Source: Marivirga sericea (GTDB lineage: Bacteria; Bacteroidota; Bacteroidia; Cytophagales; Cyclobacteriaceae). From it: a stretch of DNA of 64,000 nt. The position numbers were made by a program, and so were the translations under genes. The notes beneath the pieces are model-generated. The model searched no databases and was not told where the DNA came from. It worked only from the letters and a program-made list of their open reading frames with translations. The DNA lies in contig NZ_FXAW01000005.1 of the NCBI RefSeq assembly GCF_900177665.1, positions 248,001 through 312,000 on the forward strand, in the 5' to 3' direction. This document shows positions 47,319-57,442 of the stretch, piece after piece; positions within the stretch are counted from its first letter, which is position 1, and each line of letters begins with the position of its first letter.

Positions 47319-48662
47319 TTAGTTCTTATCGACAGCCTTTTTAAAGCCGTCTAAATCAACTTTCTTTTCTTTGATAGAAATTTTATCCTTAATAAAGTCC
47401 AAAACTCTTTTATTTAAAAGCTCCTCATAAACTTTTCGGTAGTTTTCGCCATTTTCACCCTGCAGGTAATTCTGCGCAAAACTATCCATGTTATCACCTA
47501 GCTGATCAGCCATTCCGTATGCACCAAATTGCTCTGCAATCATGCCTTTAGTATAACTCATAATATCATCGTTCTCTACTTTGATACTATCCTTATTGGC
47601 ATCAGCTACTTTGTTTTTGATTAAATTCCAACGCAAATCTTTGGTATATAGATCATACTCTTTATCGATTTGCTCTTGCGTCACTTTTCCTTCATTGCTT
47701 AATAGTAACCAATTTTTCAAGAATTCATCTGGAAGCTCAAATTTAGTCTTCTCTACCAAACTATCGACCAAATCTCTATTGAGAAGATTTTCTGTTTCTC
47801 TATCGTAATTCTCTGCGATAGTCTCTTTAACTTTTTGATCAAATTCGGCTCTAGTTTTTACAGCATCTTTGCCAAAAACTTTCTCAAACAACTCCTCATT
47901 AATTTCAGCAGGCTTCGTTCTCTTAATATCCGATACTGTCAAAATGTATTCACCAGAAGCAGCATTGGCATCAGTTTCATTCTGACCTAACAATCTTGAT
48001 TTAGCTTCAGCTGATTTGAAGGTTTTCTCAATATCAAATTTGATTTCATCACCTTTCTTTACTCCAACAAATTGCTTTTGTGCTTTCTTCTCAGCATCCT
48101 CAATTGGGAGCACTACTTTTTCTTGAACTTCACCATCAGCAGTACTCAACTTACCTTCCAAAGAATCTTCAGCTTTGCTTTCTTCTACAGATTCAGTATC
48201 ACCATGTTGCTTAGTTAAGTTATCCATGGTTTCCTTCATCACCTTGTCGGTCACTTCAATCTTGTGTTTTTCAATTTTGAATTTTTCATCTAACTTGATG
48301 TCGAACTCATCTACTAAACCAAGAGTATATTCAAATTCAAACTCCTTTTGGTTATCCCAATCAATTTTAGCAGCATCTTCCTGATTAGGAATGGGCTCAC
48401 CTAAAATCTTTAAATCATTCTGTTTAATGTAATCAGTTAATGATTTTGATAACAAACTGTTGATCTCTTCAACCAAAACGCTCTTTCCATATAACTTTTT
48501 AATATAGGAAGCGGGCACTTTTCCAGGACGAAAACCTTTAATATTGGCATTTTTCCTGTACTCTTTGATTTTTTGTTCAACATTAGGTTGATAATCAGCT
48601 TCATTTAATATAATTTTAATAGAAGCATTGGTGTTGTCCTTTTTGTTGAGTGTAATGTCCAA
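47319..48662 (-). CDS. tig: Trigger factor
   Basis: A 447-residue ribosome-associated chaperone. The N-terminal ribosome-binding domain has the signature NIKGFRPGKVPASYIKK, close to the canonical GFRxGKxP. The middle region corresponds to the FKBP-like domain but is poorly conserved, as in other Bacteroidota. The C-terminal part is a helical cradle. The only possible start is TTG at 48662. It is upstream of clpP-clpX, the common bacterial order. Confidence 0.93.
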   Translation of the reverse strand: MDITLNKKDNTNASIKIILNEADYQPNVEQKIKEYRKNANIKGFRPGKVPASYIKKLYGKSVLVEEINSLLSKSLTDYIKQNDLKILGEPIPNQEDAAKIDWDNQKEFEFEYTLGLVDEFDIKLDEKFKIEKHKIEVTDKVMKETMDNLTKQHGDTESVEESKAEDSLEGKLSTADGEVQEKVVLPIEDAEKKAQKQFVGVKKGDEIKFDIEKTFKSAEAKSRLLGQNETDANAASGEYILTVSDIKRTKPAEINEELFEKVFGKDAVKTRAEFDQKVKETIAENYDRETENLLNRDLVDSLVEKTKFELPDEFLKNWLLLSNEGKVTQEQIDKEYDLYTKDLRWNLIKNKVADANKDSIKVENDDIMSYTKGMIAEQFGAYGMADQLGDNMDSFAQNYLQGENGENYRKVYEELLNKRVLDFIKDKISIKEKKVDLDGFKKAVDKN

Positions 48663-48698
48663 AACAATTAAATTTTATAGTGTTATCAATATACAAAA

Positions 48699-48740
48699 AA
48701 ACCCTTCCTTCCTGTATTACTTTACTGGAACTAAGGGTTT
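48699..48740 (-). terminator. Terminator of the tRNA-Leu transcript
   Basis: AAACCCTT (48699-48706) pairs with AAGGGTTT (48733-48740), with an inner TTCC/GGAA. On the minus strand this is followed by a T run. It starts 9 nt after the 3' end of the tRNA. Confidence 0.65.
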
Positions 48741-48748
48741 GAAAAGTG

Positions 48749-48830
48749 TGCGGATGAAGGGACTCGAACCCCCATGCCGTGAGGCGCTAGATCCTAAGTC
48801 TAGTGCGTCTACCAATTTCGCCACATCCGC
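48749..48830 (-). tRNA. tRNA-Leu (anticodon UAG)
   Basis: The minus-strand sequence begins GCGGATG and ends CATCCGC plus discriminator A, forming a 7-bp acceptor stem. The anticodon arm is CTAGA-CTTAGGA-TCTAG with anticodon TAG, reading CUA codons. A short variable arm and the T-loop GGTTCGAGTCC are present. The length is about 82 nt and CCA is not encoded. Confidence 0.95.
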
Positions 48831-48839
48831 ATTCATTAA

Positions 48840-48872
48840 TTTGAAGGGCAAAGGTACGTAAAAATATTTTTG
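48840..48872 (+). promoter_or_regulatory. Promoter of the (p)ppGpp synthetase gene
   Basis: TTTG (48840-48843), 21 nt, then TATTTTTG (48865-48872) fully match TTTG-N17-23-TAnnTTTG. It lies 60 nt before the start codon and is divergent from the tRNA gene. Confidence 0.65.
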
Positions 48873-48932
48873 CTGCAAGTCGGAGAAATGTTTTTTTATT
48901 GGTTATTTTGAATTTTAGTTTTTAAAGCATTT

Positions 48933-51143
48933 ATGCAGAATATAGATATAGAAGAAGAACGTAAAGTCATCCTTAGAGAATACCGCAAATTGCTGAGGAA
49001 ATCAAAGCCATTCCTAAAAGACGGGGATGCCAAATTGATTAAAAAAGCTTTTACTACCTCCATGGAAGCGCATAAAGACATGAGGCGGAAATCAGGGGAG
49101 CCCTATATTCTTCATCCTATTGCTGTAGCCACTATTTGTGTCGAAGAAATTGGATTGGGTACCACCTCTATCATCTCCGCTCTTTTGCACGATGTAGTAG
49201 AAGATACCGATTGGGAATTAGAAGATATTGAAAGAGAGTTTGGTCCTAAGGTTGCGCCAATTATAGATGGTTTAACTAAAATTTCTGGTGTATTTGAATA
49301 CGGCACTTCTCAGCAAGCTGAAAATTTTAGAAAAATGCTATTAACTCTTTCGAAAGATGTAAGGGTTATTTTGATCAAATTAGCTGATCGTTTGCATAAC
49401 ATGCGGACGTTGGAAAGCATGCCAAGGAATAAGCAACTGAAGATCGCCTCTGAAACTATTTTTCTTTATGCTCCACTTGCTCATCGATTGGGACTTTATG
49501 CGATCAAATCAGAGCTTGAAGACCTCCATCTAAAATACACGGAATCGGAGGTATATCGAGATATTGCCAACAAAATCAACAATACAAAGGCCGCACGGAA
49601 AAAATTTATTAATAATTTTGTTGCTCCTATTGAGGGTGAATTGGATAAGCTCAAATGGAATTATTACATAAAAGGAAGGCCAAAATCAATTTACTCAATA
49701 TGGAGTAAAATGAAAAAACAAAATATACCATTTGAACAGGTATATGATTTATTTGCCATCAGAATTATTATCGAGGCCCCTGATGAACACGAAAAGGCGG
49801 CATGTTGGGAAGTATATTCAATAGTTACCGATTTCTATAAGCCTAATCCAGATCGCCTCAGAGACTGGATTTCAACTCCTAAAGCAAATGGCTATGAATC
49901 ATTACACACCACTGTAATGAGTGATAACAGTAGCTGGGTCGAAGTCCAAATCAGAACGAGTAGAATGGATGAGATAGCTGAAAAAGGCTACGCTGCTCAT
50001 TGGAAATACAAAGACTATTACACCAAACCAGAAGAAACCCGATTGGAACAATGGATAGCACGAGTTAGAGAAATGCTAGAATCAAATGATACAAATGCTA
50101 TTGAATTCCTCGATGATTTCAGGTCTAACTTATTTTCAGATGAAGTTTTTGTTTTTACACCAAAAGGAGAGTTAAAAACTTTACCCACTGGAGCGACTGC
50201 TTTAGATTTTGCCTTTGATATCCATACAGAAATAGGTGCCAAATGCTTAGGTGCTAAAGTAAATAATAAGTTAGTGCCTTTAAATTACGAGTTGAAAAAT
50301 GGCGACCAAGTCGAGATATTAACTTCCAATAAGCAGAAGCCAAGTGAAGATTGGTTGAGGTTTGTTGTTAGTTCAAAAGCCAAGTCGAAGATTAAAGATG
50401 TATTAAAAGAGGATAAAAAATATGCTGCTGTAGAAGGAAAGGAAATAGTTTACAGAAAGCTGAAACAAATGAAGATTACCCCTTCGGATGAAGTAATCAA
50501 TAAGATAAGAGCTTATTTTGAAGAGAAAACCCCGCTCGATTTATATTACGGCATAGCAACAGGAAAGCATGACCCGAAAAATATCAAGAAATTCCAAGAT
50601 GAAGTATTAGAAGGTCCGCAAAAGAATACAAAGAGAATTAGATCTTCCGCTGATGCAAAATCCTTTGAGCAGGAATTGAAAAAAGCCAAGGGAGAAGATA
50701 TGCTGCTAATAGGGGAGGATATGGACGTGGTTGATTATGTTATAGCACCCTGCTGCAACCCTATCCCGGGAGATGAGGTCTTTGGTTTTGTGACAGTTAA
50801 TGAAGGAATAAAAATTCACCGCACCTCTTGTCCTAATGCACCAGAACTGCTTTCTAACCATGGCAATAGAGTTGTAAAAGCTAGATGGACTTCTCAACAG
50901 GAAATAGCATTTTTAGCCGGCTTACAAATTATTGGTACCGATAGAGTAGGATTAATAAGTGATGTGACACAAATTATATCCAGCGAATTGGAAGTAAACA
51001 TGCAGTCCATTTCCGTTGATACTAAGGATGGTATTTTTGAAGGAAAAATTCACCTCTTTGTGCAAAATACCAAGCATTTAGATCAGCTGATAAGAAAATT
51101 AACAGCCGTACGTGGGATAGTGAAGGTGAACCGCTATGATTAA
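48933..51143 (+). CDS. Bifunctional (p)ppGpp synthetase/hydrolase (RelA/SpoT)
   Basis: A 736-residue Rel protein. It has a HD hydrolase domain ([33 protein letters not shown]), a synthetase domain ([36 protein letters not shown]), a TGS domain ([22 protein letters not shown]) and a zinc-finger-like Cys set ([18 protein letters not shown]) followed by a C-terminal ACT domain. Both catalytic centres look intact. It controls the stringent response. Confidence 0.95.
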   Translation: MQNIDIEEERKVILREYRKLLRKSKPFLKDGDAKLIKKAFTTSMEAHKDMRRKSGEPYILHPIAVATICVEEIGLGTTSIISALLHDVVEDTDWELEDIEREFGPKVAPIIDGLTKISGVFEYGTSQQAENFRKMLLTLSKDVRVILIKLADRLHNMRTLESMPRNKQLKIASETIFLYAPLAHRLGLYAIKSELEDLHLKYTESEVYRDIANKINNTKAARKKFINNFVAPIEGELDKLKWNYYIKGRPKSIYSIWSKMKKQNIPFEQVYDLFAIRIIIEAPDEHEKAACWEVYSIVTDFYKPNPDRLRDWISTPKANGYESLHTTVMSDNSSWVEVQIRTSRMDEIAEKGYAAHWKYKDYYTKPEETRLEQWIARVREMLESNDTNAIEFLDDFRSNLFSDEVFVFTPKGELKTLPTGATALDFAFDIHTEIGAKCLGAKVNNKLVPLNYELKNGDQVEILTSNKQKPSEDWLRFVVSSKAKSKIKDVLKEDKKYAAVEGKEIVYRKLKQMKITPSDEVINKIRAYFEEKTPLDLYYGIATGKHDPKNIKKFQDEVLEGPQKNTKRIRSSADAKSFEQELKKAKGEDMLLIGEDMDVVDYVIAPCCNPIPGDEVFGFVTVNEGIKIHRTSCPNAPELLSNHGNRVVKARWTSQQEIAFLAGLQIIGTDRVGLISDVTQIISSELEVNMQSISVDTKDGIFEGKIHLFVQNTKHLDQLIRKLTAVRGIVKVNRYD

Positions 51144-51155
51144 TTGTAGATTTCC

Positions 51156-51163
51156 TATATTTG
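51156..51163 (+). promoter_or_regulatory. Putative -7 element of the Fur-family gene
   Basis: TATATTTG fits TAnnTTTG and lies 27 nt before the ATG at 51191. No -33 box with correct spacing is seen. Confidence 0.3.
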
Positions 51164-51190
51164 CGACTGAAGAAGGGAGATGAAAAAATT

Positions 51191-51664
51191 ATGGCATTGA
51201 ACGAGAAGGTTTATAAAGAAGTAAAACAAATTTTCACGGCTTATTTAGAAAATAAAGGATTAAGAAAAACGCCTGAACGATACGCAATTCTAGAAGAGAT
51301 TTATACACGTACAGGGCATTTCGATGTAGAATCACTCTATATCAGCATGAAAAATAAAAATTATAGAGTGAGTCGTGCGACTGTTTACAATACATTAGAT
51401 TTGCTTGTAGAATGTGACTTGGTAAGCAAGCACCAATTTGGGAGAAATCTGGCGCAATACGAAAAATCCTACGGTTACAAACAACATGATCACGTGATCT
51501 GTGCCGAATGTCATAAAGTTGTCGAGTTTTGTGACCCAAGAATTCAAAATATTAAAACGATGATTGGAGATTTACTGAATTTCCAAATCATGCATCACTC
51601 ATTAAATTTATACGGTATTTGCGGGGATTGCCAAGCAAAAATAAAAGCCGAAGAGCAGAAATAA
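51191..51664 (+). CDS. Fur family transcriptional regulator
   Basis: From the ATG at 51191 it has 157 residues; a TTG at 51161 is an upstream alternative. It has a winged helix ([36 protein letters not shown]), a regulatory metal site [17 protein letters not shown] and the second Cys pair CGDC. The presence of both CxxC pairs suggests a structural zinc. Whether it responds to iron, zinc or peroxide cannot be told. It follows rel by 47 nt. Confidence 0.9.
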   Translation: MALNEKVYKEVKQIFTAYLENKGLRKTPERYAILEEIYTRTGHFDVESLYISMKNKNYRVSRATVYNTLDLLVECDLVSKHQFGRNLAQYEKSYGYKQHDHVICAECHKVVEFCDPRIQNIKTMIGDLLNFQIMHHSLNLYGICGDCQAKIKAEEQK

Positions 51665-51686
51665 TTTTTTTAATCAATAAAATAAA

Positions 51687-52025
51687 ATGGATTACAACAA
51701 AGAAGTCATTGATAACATTCTAAACTTAGAAATTTCCGGTGACCTTATAGGAGAAAATAATGGGCCAGGATTAGTTGAATTATTAAATGATGAAATTAAT
51801 AAAGGCATTACAAAATGTGCTATTGATATCTCGGGTGTTAGGTACATGAATAGTAGTGGAATTGGGGTTTTGATTACCATTCTAACGAAACTGCGCAATA
51901 AAGATGGAGAGGTTGTATTAATTAATCCCTCCGAACAAGTGAAAAAATTATTAATCATCACTAAGCTTAATAATATATTCACCATCTACGATACGAAAGA
52001 GGAAGCCATTGCAAGCTTCAAATAA
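51687..52025 (+). CDS. STAS-domain anti-sigma factor antagonist
   Basis: A 112-residue single STAS domain with the phospho-acceptor Ser region RYMNSSGIGVLITIL. It has the SpoIIAA/RsbV form, where phosphorylation by a kinase releases or captures an anti-sigma factor. No partner kinase or phosphatase is adjacent. It starts 22 nt after the Fur-family gene. Confidence 0.85.
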   Translation: MDYNKEVIDNILNLEISGDLIGENNGPGLVELLNDEINKGITKCAIDISGVRYMNSSGIGVLITILTKLRNKDGEVVLINPSEQVKKLLIITKLNNIFTIYDTKEEAIASFK

Positions 52026-52111
52026 GTAGGATTAGTTCAAATAGTTTAAATCAGAGTTTTATCAGCTGCAGTAGTAATTCTAAACGCTGTACTAATTTAA
52101 AATCATAAATA

Positions 52112-53383
52112 ATGAAAATGGATGTTTTGTTGGGTTTGCAATGGGGGGATGAAGGTAAAGGAAAAGTAGTAGATGTTTTAGCACCCAAATATAATACTGT
52201 GGCTCGATTTCAGGGTGGTCCAAATGCGGGCCATACCCTAGAGTTTGATGGGATAAAGCATGTTCTACATCAAATCCCAAGTGGAATCTTTCGTAATTCT
52301 ATTAAAAATGTAATTGGAAACGGAGTAGTTTTAGACCCTGTCATTTTCAAAAATGAAATTGAAAAGTTAGCCCCTTTCAATATCAATTTTAAAGATAATT
52401 TATGGATTTCTAATAAAGCGCAGTTGATTTTGCCAACGCACCGACTTTTGGATGCTGCCTACGAGAAATCTAAAGGGAATAAAAAAATCGGATCAACATT
52501 GAAAGGTATTGGTCCAACCTACCAAGATAAAGTTGCTAGATTGGGATTACGAGTGGGAGATATTTTCTATTCAAACTTCCCGGATAAGTATAAGAAATTA
52601 GTGGATATTCATAAGATGACGCTAGATTTTTATCAATACGATTACGCTGAGCTAGAAGAGGCTGAAAAAACATTTTTTGAAGCGCTGGAATATTTAAAAA
52701 CGTTTAACGTCAGCTCAACGGAGTACTTGATCAATAAAGAATTGAAAGCTGGAAAATCAGTATTAGCTGAAGGCGCTCAAGGTTCTTTGTTGGATGTGGA
52801 CTTTGGTAGCTATCCTTTTGTAACCAGCTCAAATACAATGACAGCTGGTGTCTGTACCGGCTTAGGTGTTGCACCTAATAGTATTCAAAAAGTATATGGT
52901 ATTTTCAAAGCTTATTGCACGAGAGTGGGTGGCGGTCCCTTCCCTACCGAGCTATTTGATGAAGATGGTATAGAATTGCAGAAAGTGGGAAACGAATTCG
53001 GTGCTACTACAGGTCGCCCTAGGAGATGTGGGTGGTTGGATATCCCTGCTTTGAAATATGTGGTGATGATCAATGGTGTCACAGAATTATTCATGATGAA
53101 AGCTGATGTTTTATCAGGTTTTGAAAAGATAAAAGTCTGCACTCAATATGAACTGGAAGATGGTACTATAACCGATGAATTCCCTTATGACATAGTGGAT
53201 TCTGAAGTAAAACCAGTCTATGAAGAATTAGAAGGTTGGAATTGCAACTTGGATAATATTGATTCTTTTGATGCAATGCCACAGTCATTGAAAGACTATA
53301 TAACCTACATAGAAGAGAAATTAGGAGTACCTATCAATTTGGTCTCTGTTGGGCCTGATAGGACTCAGACTATTTTAAGATAG
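52112..53383 (+). CDS. purA: Adenylosuccinate synthetase
   Basis: A 423-residue enzyme of AMP synthesis. The GTP/IMP motifs are GLQWGDEGKGKVVD, ARFQGGPNAGHT, GSTLKGIGPTYQDK, FVTSSNTMTAG and TGRPRRCGWLD, and the P-loop is intact. The length is typical. A second Met two codons later (52118) is also possible as start. Confidence 0.97.
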   Translation: MKMDVLLGLQWGDEGKGKVVDVLAPKYNTVARFQGGPNAGHTLEFDGIKHVLHQIPSGIFRNSIKNVIGNGVVLDPVIFKNEIEKLAPFNINFKDNLWISNKAQLILPTHRLLDAAYEKSKGNKKIGSTLKGIGPTYQDKVARLGLRVGDIFYSNFPDKYKKLVDIHKMTLDFYQYDYAELEEAEKTFFEALEYLKTFNVSSTEYLINKELKAGKSVLAEGAQGSLLDVDFGSYPFVTSSNTMTAGVCTGLGVAPNSIQKVYGIFKAYCTRVGGGPFPTELFDEDGIELQKVGNEFGATTGRPRRCGWLDIPALKYVVMINGVTELFMMKADVLSGFEKIKVCTQYELEDGTITDEFPYDIVDSEVKPVYEELEGWNCNLDNIDSFDAMPQSLKDYITYIEEKLGVPINLVSVGPDRTQTILR

Positions 53384-53402
53384 ACATTAATACTAAGGGG
53401 TG

Positions 53403-53437
53403 AAAAAGGAAGTTGAGTGATTGGCTTCCTTTTTTTG
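53403..53437 (+). terminator. Terminator after purA
   Basis: AAAAAGGAAG pairs with CTTCCTTTTT around a 12-nt loop and is followed by further T residues. It lies 20 nt after the purA stop. Confidence 0.85.
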
Positions 53438-53665
53438 TTTAGAATAATGTAATCATCCTTGAGATTTCTCTTTGCGATATTTGCTTTCTATTATCTGTTC
53501 AAAATACATTTCGATCTCCTGTATAAAGAAAAAGTTAGAAACTGATAAAAATAATATTTCTGAGGACCAAGTAGAGAAGTTATATGTTGATTGTGGTTGA
53601 CTTACTATCATTACGAAAAAAACCTATCCGATAATTTCCATTCATGGCTTCAATAATGGAGGACG

Positions 53666-55117
53666 TTAATTCTTTAGCCCATCTCTTGCTAATAATTCAA
53701 GTACTTCACTAATCAGTTTAACTCGATATTCCAAACGTTTAAAGTTTATTTTATTAGCTGTATCTGTAGATTTATGATAATCTGTGTGCAAGCCTGTAAA
53801 GAAAAAGATTGAAGGAATTCCCTTTTTATAAAAGCTATAGTTGTCAGATCTGGTGAATATGCCTGAAGGATCCTGCGAATTATTTAATGAATAATCGAAT
53901 TCACATTTTTTATAAGCATTATCAGCCCTTAACATTAATTGATGTAAATTTTCGTTTTGGTCTGAACCAATGCAGTAGAGATATTTATTATTAAAGTGCT
54001 TATTATCTTTTCTAGAAATCATATCTAAATTAAGATTACAAATGATATTATCGGATTCGAAGGATACATTATTTACATGATATTTTGAACCCAATAATCC
54101 TACTTCTTCTGCTGAAGTTGCCAAAAAGAGTATATTATAAAGTAAATCATTAGATTGAGAAAATTTCTGTGCTAATTCTAATAATGCTGCAGTTCCTGAA
54201 GCATTGTCATCAGCACCAGAAAAGATCTGATTGTTAACTACACCAAGATGATCATAATGTGCTGTGATAACAATAGTCTTGTTTGATTTACCTTGAAGCA
54301 AACCGCCCACATTTGCTGTTGTTATATTCTTTTCAACCTTTTCAAATTTCGCTTTCACTTTTGATATAGGAGCCTCTTCGATTCTTTTTTGTTCGATCAA
54401 TCTGCTTAATTGGCTGATTGATAAACCACTAATTTTTTGTATTTGATCGTTAGGGATTAGGATACTATTAACATACTGAATCGTGTCCCATGCTGCTCGT
54501 TTGTCTTGCTGTATTTTTTCATCAATTAAAGCGTATCTTTTGGCAAGGTAATGATCTTTTAATGTGAGTCGTATCTGTTCAAACTGCTTGTCATTCTCTG
54601 GATTAGCTAAAATTACTCCAAATGCATTTCTTTTAGCCAACTGTTTCTTAAATTTTATACCCGCTCTCAGGTTATCTATGAAGATCAAAACAAATCGGTC
54701 TGTTACATCGATTCTATTCAATTCTTCTTCTGATCCCAGACCACCGAAAACAATTTCTTTTTCTACTTCTTCATTTTGAACATCACTGCCTTGAAAAACC
54801 ATATTCTCAAAATTATTTAATTTACTAATAGGAGAATGAATATATACCTGACCCCAGTATTTCTGTTTTAGCTCAAATTCTTCGAAATAGCTGTTCTCAT
54901 TAATTGTAATTAAACCTAAATTTTTAAATGTTTGAGAAATAAAATCCCCAGCTTTGCGATGACCTCCGTTGTCGATACCTCTACCTTTCAGAGAATCTGA
55001 TGACAAAATTCGCACAATACTTTTGAGGTCATTCCTGTCAATATCAACGGACGCTTGTTGTCCAAATCCTTTTATCACAAAACTTATTAAAATCGCTACT
55101 ATTATTGCTCTTCTCAT
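53666..55117 (-). CDS. Exported M28 family zinc aminopeptidase
   Basis: A 483-residue protein with a signal sequence (to about GFGQ), a PA-like inserted domain in the first half and an M28 peptidase domain. Zinc ligands are in TAHYDHLG, SGADDNASGTAALLELA, SAEEVGLLGS and LNLDMISR. It removes N-terminal residues from peptides outside the cytoplasm. There is no T9SS tail; the end is VLELLARDGLKN. Confidence 0.92.
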   Translation of the reverse strand: MRRAIIVAILISFVIKGFGQQASVDIDRNDLKSIVRILSSDSLKGRGIDNGGHRKAGDFISQTFKNLGLITINENSYFEEFELKQKYWGQVYIHSPISKLNNFENMVFQGSDVQNEEVEKEIVFGGLGSEEELNRIDVTDRFVLIFIDNLRAGIKFKKQLAKRNAFGVILANPENDKQFEQIRLTLKDHYLAKRYALIDEKIQQDKRAAWDTIQYVNSILIPNDQIQKISGLSISQLSRLIEQKRIEEAPISKVKAKFEKVEKNITTANVGGLLQGKSNKTIVITAHYDHLGVVNNQIFSGADDNASGTAALLELAQKFSQSNDLLYNILFLATSAEEVGLLGSKYHVNNVSFESDNIICNLNLDMISRKDNKHFNNKYLYCIGSDQNENLHQLMLRADNAYKKCEFDYSLNNSQDPSGIFTRSDNYSFYKKGIPSIFFFTGLHTDYHKSTDTANKINFKRLEYRVKLISEVLELLARDGLKN

Positions 55118-55745
55118 GTGTGTAATATTGTTTTTTAATAGCTACCCCAATTATCGAGGGCAGACCACGGGATCTTTGATTATCCCGAAAGCTTTCGGGA
55201 CACCTTCGTCTGCCTGCCGGCAAAGGCAGGGTTGGCTTAAAATTCGAAGCTAAATTTTTAATGTTGATTTCATGTGTATATTATGCTTTTTAATTGCCAC
55301 ATGGAATTCCCATAAATCTATTCATCCTTTGGTTGGTATATTAAGGATTCTAGATTTATGCTTATTTCATGTGTTTAATGTTTGACAGTCCAAATTTTTA
55401 TAGATTGCTAGTACAATTCATCTGTTTGTATCAATCATCAGCTTTGATTCAGAAGATTACTTGTAAAATTTTCAGTCTGTTAATTGAGTTATTGTTAAAT
55501 AGATGCCTTAAATACTTAATATTTCCGGGTATAGTCCATTCTCGTACAGTAAATTTTCCCCTAAAATTATAAACCGAACCATCTGTTTCACTTCTAATGG
55601 GAGTTCTGAAAGCTACATCTATATCCCGACTGTCTTTTTTTTGGAATTGAGCAGGAGCAATAATCAGACTGAACACTTGGCAGATAATCTCCTTACATGA
55701 GCTTTTAAGCAGTGTTTTTTTTAATAATCATAGGTGTGGTTTTAA
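55118..55745. other. Gene-free stretch of about 630 nt
   Basis: No convincing gene is seen. It holds the palindromic repeat at 55183-55229 and AT-rich sequence. A 75-codon minus-strand reading frame at 55449-55676 has no signal peptide, family motif or neighbour support. It might be a decayed gene remnant, but nothing supports this beyond its being open. Confidence 0.5.
55183..55229. repeat. Palindromic GC-rich repeat element
   Basis: A perfect 18-bp palindrome, TCCCGAAAGCTTTCGGGA (55183-55200), is followed by CTGCC (55210-55214), the palindrome TGCCGGCA (55215-55222) and GGCAG (55225-55229). The block is much richer in GC than its surroundings and lies in an intergenic gap. This is the form of REP-like repeats that occur in many copies in Bacteroidota genomes; copy number cannot be counted from one window. 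Confidence 0.7.
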
Positions 55746-56333
55746 TTAATCTAAAGCTATATTATTCTGTTTGGCATACTTTTCAATTTTAGCTAAGCCT
55801 ACTTTTTTTCTTCTCTTATTAACATTTTTAAAATCTTCAATTTCATTAAATCTTAAAGACGCTGATTTTTCATCGAAGTAATATTGAGTCCCAAAGATTT
55901 GAGGTAGATCATTACGCACTTTTAATCGATCTATATAAAGTGCATAACTATTTTCCTCGATTTTATCTGCTTCATAGGCCCTTTCTATAATATCTTTAAA
56001 GCTTTCCATCTCTTCTGTTGAAGAATGTTGGATAGCTAAAAACAGTCCCATATTAGCAAGTTCGCCTATCTCTTTTTTGCTTTTCCAGCCATATTCGTTG
56101 AGAAATAAAGTGACCTTTTTTAATAGAGTGGCATCAAGAGTTTTTATCTCATCATTCAAAGCTTCCTGTTCAGCTTCGGGATTTATTTGCTGTCGTAGTT
56201 TGATAGATTTGATCGTGAGTTGCTCTATTCTTTTCACTTCCTCTTTAAAATCATTGTCAGATTGATCCTGAGAGTACGAAGGAAATAAAGTTATAAAGAA
56301 AATTGAAATGCTAAGGGTAAGTAAGTGTTTCAT
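55746..56333 (-). CDS. Exported DUF6624 family protein
   Basis: A 195-residue protein with a signal sequence (to about PSYSQ), a helical N-terminal half and the DUF6624 pattern GELANMGLFLAIQHSS, YALYIDRLKVRNDLPQIFGTQ and EIEDFKNVNKRRKKVGL. The family role is unknown. It is flanked by gene-poor sequence upstream and downstream and appears monocistronic. Confidence 0.75.
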   Translation of the reverse strand: MKHLLTLSISIFFITLFPSYSQDQSDNDFKEEVKRIEQLTIKSIKLRQQINPEAEQEALNDEIKTLDATLLKKVTLFLNEYGWKSKKEIGELANMGLFLAIQHSSTEEMESFKDIIERAYEADKIEENSYALYIDRLKVRNDLPQIFGTQYYFDEKSASLRFNEIEDFKNVNKRRKKVGLAKIEKYAKQNNIALD

Positions 56334-56415
56334 TTATGTGTAGGTTAATGGTTAAGCGATTTTACAACGAACATAGGGGTAAATTAATTATGCTTAAAGT
56401 AAATTATTGCCAACT

Positions 56416-57423
56416 TCACAACTCACTATCTAAGCTCTCCCCCTCAAATTGACTATCTAAACTAATCGCATTTAGCCCTTTTTCCTCTTTCAGATATTTA
56501 GTAAATACATTGGAGTATCCATGCGTAGAATATACCGTTTCAGCTTCTGATAATTTCACTGCTTCCAGTAAACCAGTCCAATCCGCATGATCAGAAAGCA
56601 CAAATCCTCTATCTGCAGCTTTTCTTCTTCTAGTCCCTCTCAACATCATCCAACCTGAAGCAATTCCTGTACTGTAAGGCGCTAATTTTTTCATCCAAGG
56701 AGTACCAATAGATGCTGGCGTTGCGATTACTAAATTCCCTTTATAATCCTTTGTCGGAATATCGTTCGTGATTTTGATAGTTTCAGGCAATTCTAAACCT
56801 GTTTTCCGCAAGGCTTCTGTGGCATTTTCAACTGCGCCATGCGTATAAATTTGACCGATTTCGGTATCCACATTTTTCATTATCCTTTGGGCTTTGCCCA
56901 GGGCATAAGCGAAAATGACTGATGTCTTACCATTCTCATTATTTTGTCTCCACCAGCTATTGATCTCTTGAAAAGTCTCATTTTGAGGCTTCCATTGATA
57001 AATAGGTAAACCGAAAGTGGTTTCTGTTACAAACTCATGGCACTTCACTGGTTCAAAAGGGGTGGATAATCCGTCATCTTCCAACTTATAATCTCCTGAT
57101 GCAACAGACACCTTTCCTTTGCACTCTAATCTGATTTGGGCTGAGCCTGGAATATGGCCAGCAGGATGAAAACTGACTTTAACTCCGTTTATGGAAATAG
57201 GCTTATTGTAGTTAACAGTTTCTATTTTAATACCATCTCCCAATCTTTGTCGCATAATAGCTTCAGATTGATGATGAGCTAAATAATACTGATGCCCTGA
57301 CCTCGAATGATCTGCATGTCCATGAGTAATCAAAGCTTTTTTAACTGGTCTCCATGGATCAATATAAAAGTTACCTTGAGGGCAGTAAATCCCCTTATTC
57401 GTAAATTTTAAAAGTGAATCCAT
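56416..57423 (-). CDS. Ligase-associated DNA exonuclease (metallo-beta-lactamase fold)
   Basis: A 335-residue protein with the MBL motif THGHADHSRSGH, FHPAGHIPGSAQIRLE, VASGDYKL and a beta-CASP-like part ending LSDHADWTGLL and VYSTHG. It matches the exonuclease normally encoded with an ATP-dependent DNA ligase and a Lhr-type helicase. Neither partner is adjacent here. It starts 19 nt after the MarR gene, so the two may be co-transcribed. Confidence 0.88.
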   Translation of the reverse strand: MDSLLKFTNKGIYCPQGNFYIDPWRPVKKALITHGHADHSRSGHQYYLAHHQSEAIMRQRLGDGIKIETVNYNKPISINGVKVSFHPAGHIPGSAQIRLECKGKVSVASGDYKLEDDGLSTPFEPVKCHEFVTETTFGLPIYQWKPQNETFQEINSWWRQNNENGKTSVIFAYALGKAQRIMKNVDTEIGQIYTHGAVENATEALRKTGLELPETIKITNDIPTKDYKGNLVIATPASIGTPWMKKLAPYSTGIASGWMMLRGTRRRKAADRGFVLSDHADWTGLLEAVKLSEAETVYSTHGYSNVFTKYLKEEKGLNAISLDSQFEGESLDSEL

Positions 57424-57442
57424 GAAAGTTTAACTTAATAGA

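Noticed and set aside
48628-48861. 77-codon plus-strand frame across the tRNA-Leu
   Set aside because: It runs antisense through the tRNA and the tig start and has no coding features.
53438-53665. Search for a gene or RNA between the purA terminator and the M28 peptidase
   Set aside because: Only AT-rich sequence without a frame, hairpin or motif that I could defend.
55449-55676. 75-codon minus-strand frame in the repeat-bearing gap
   Set aside because: No signal peptide, domain or start context, and no neighbour support; kept only as a remark in the gap entry.
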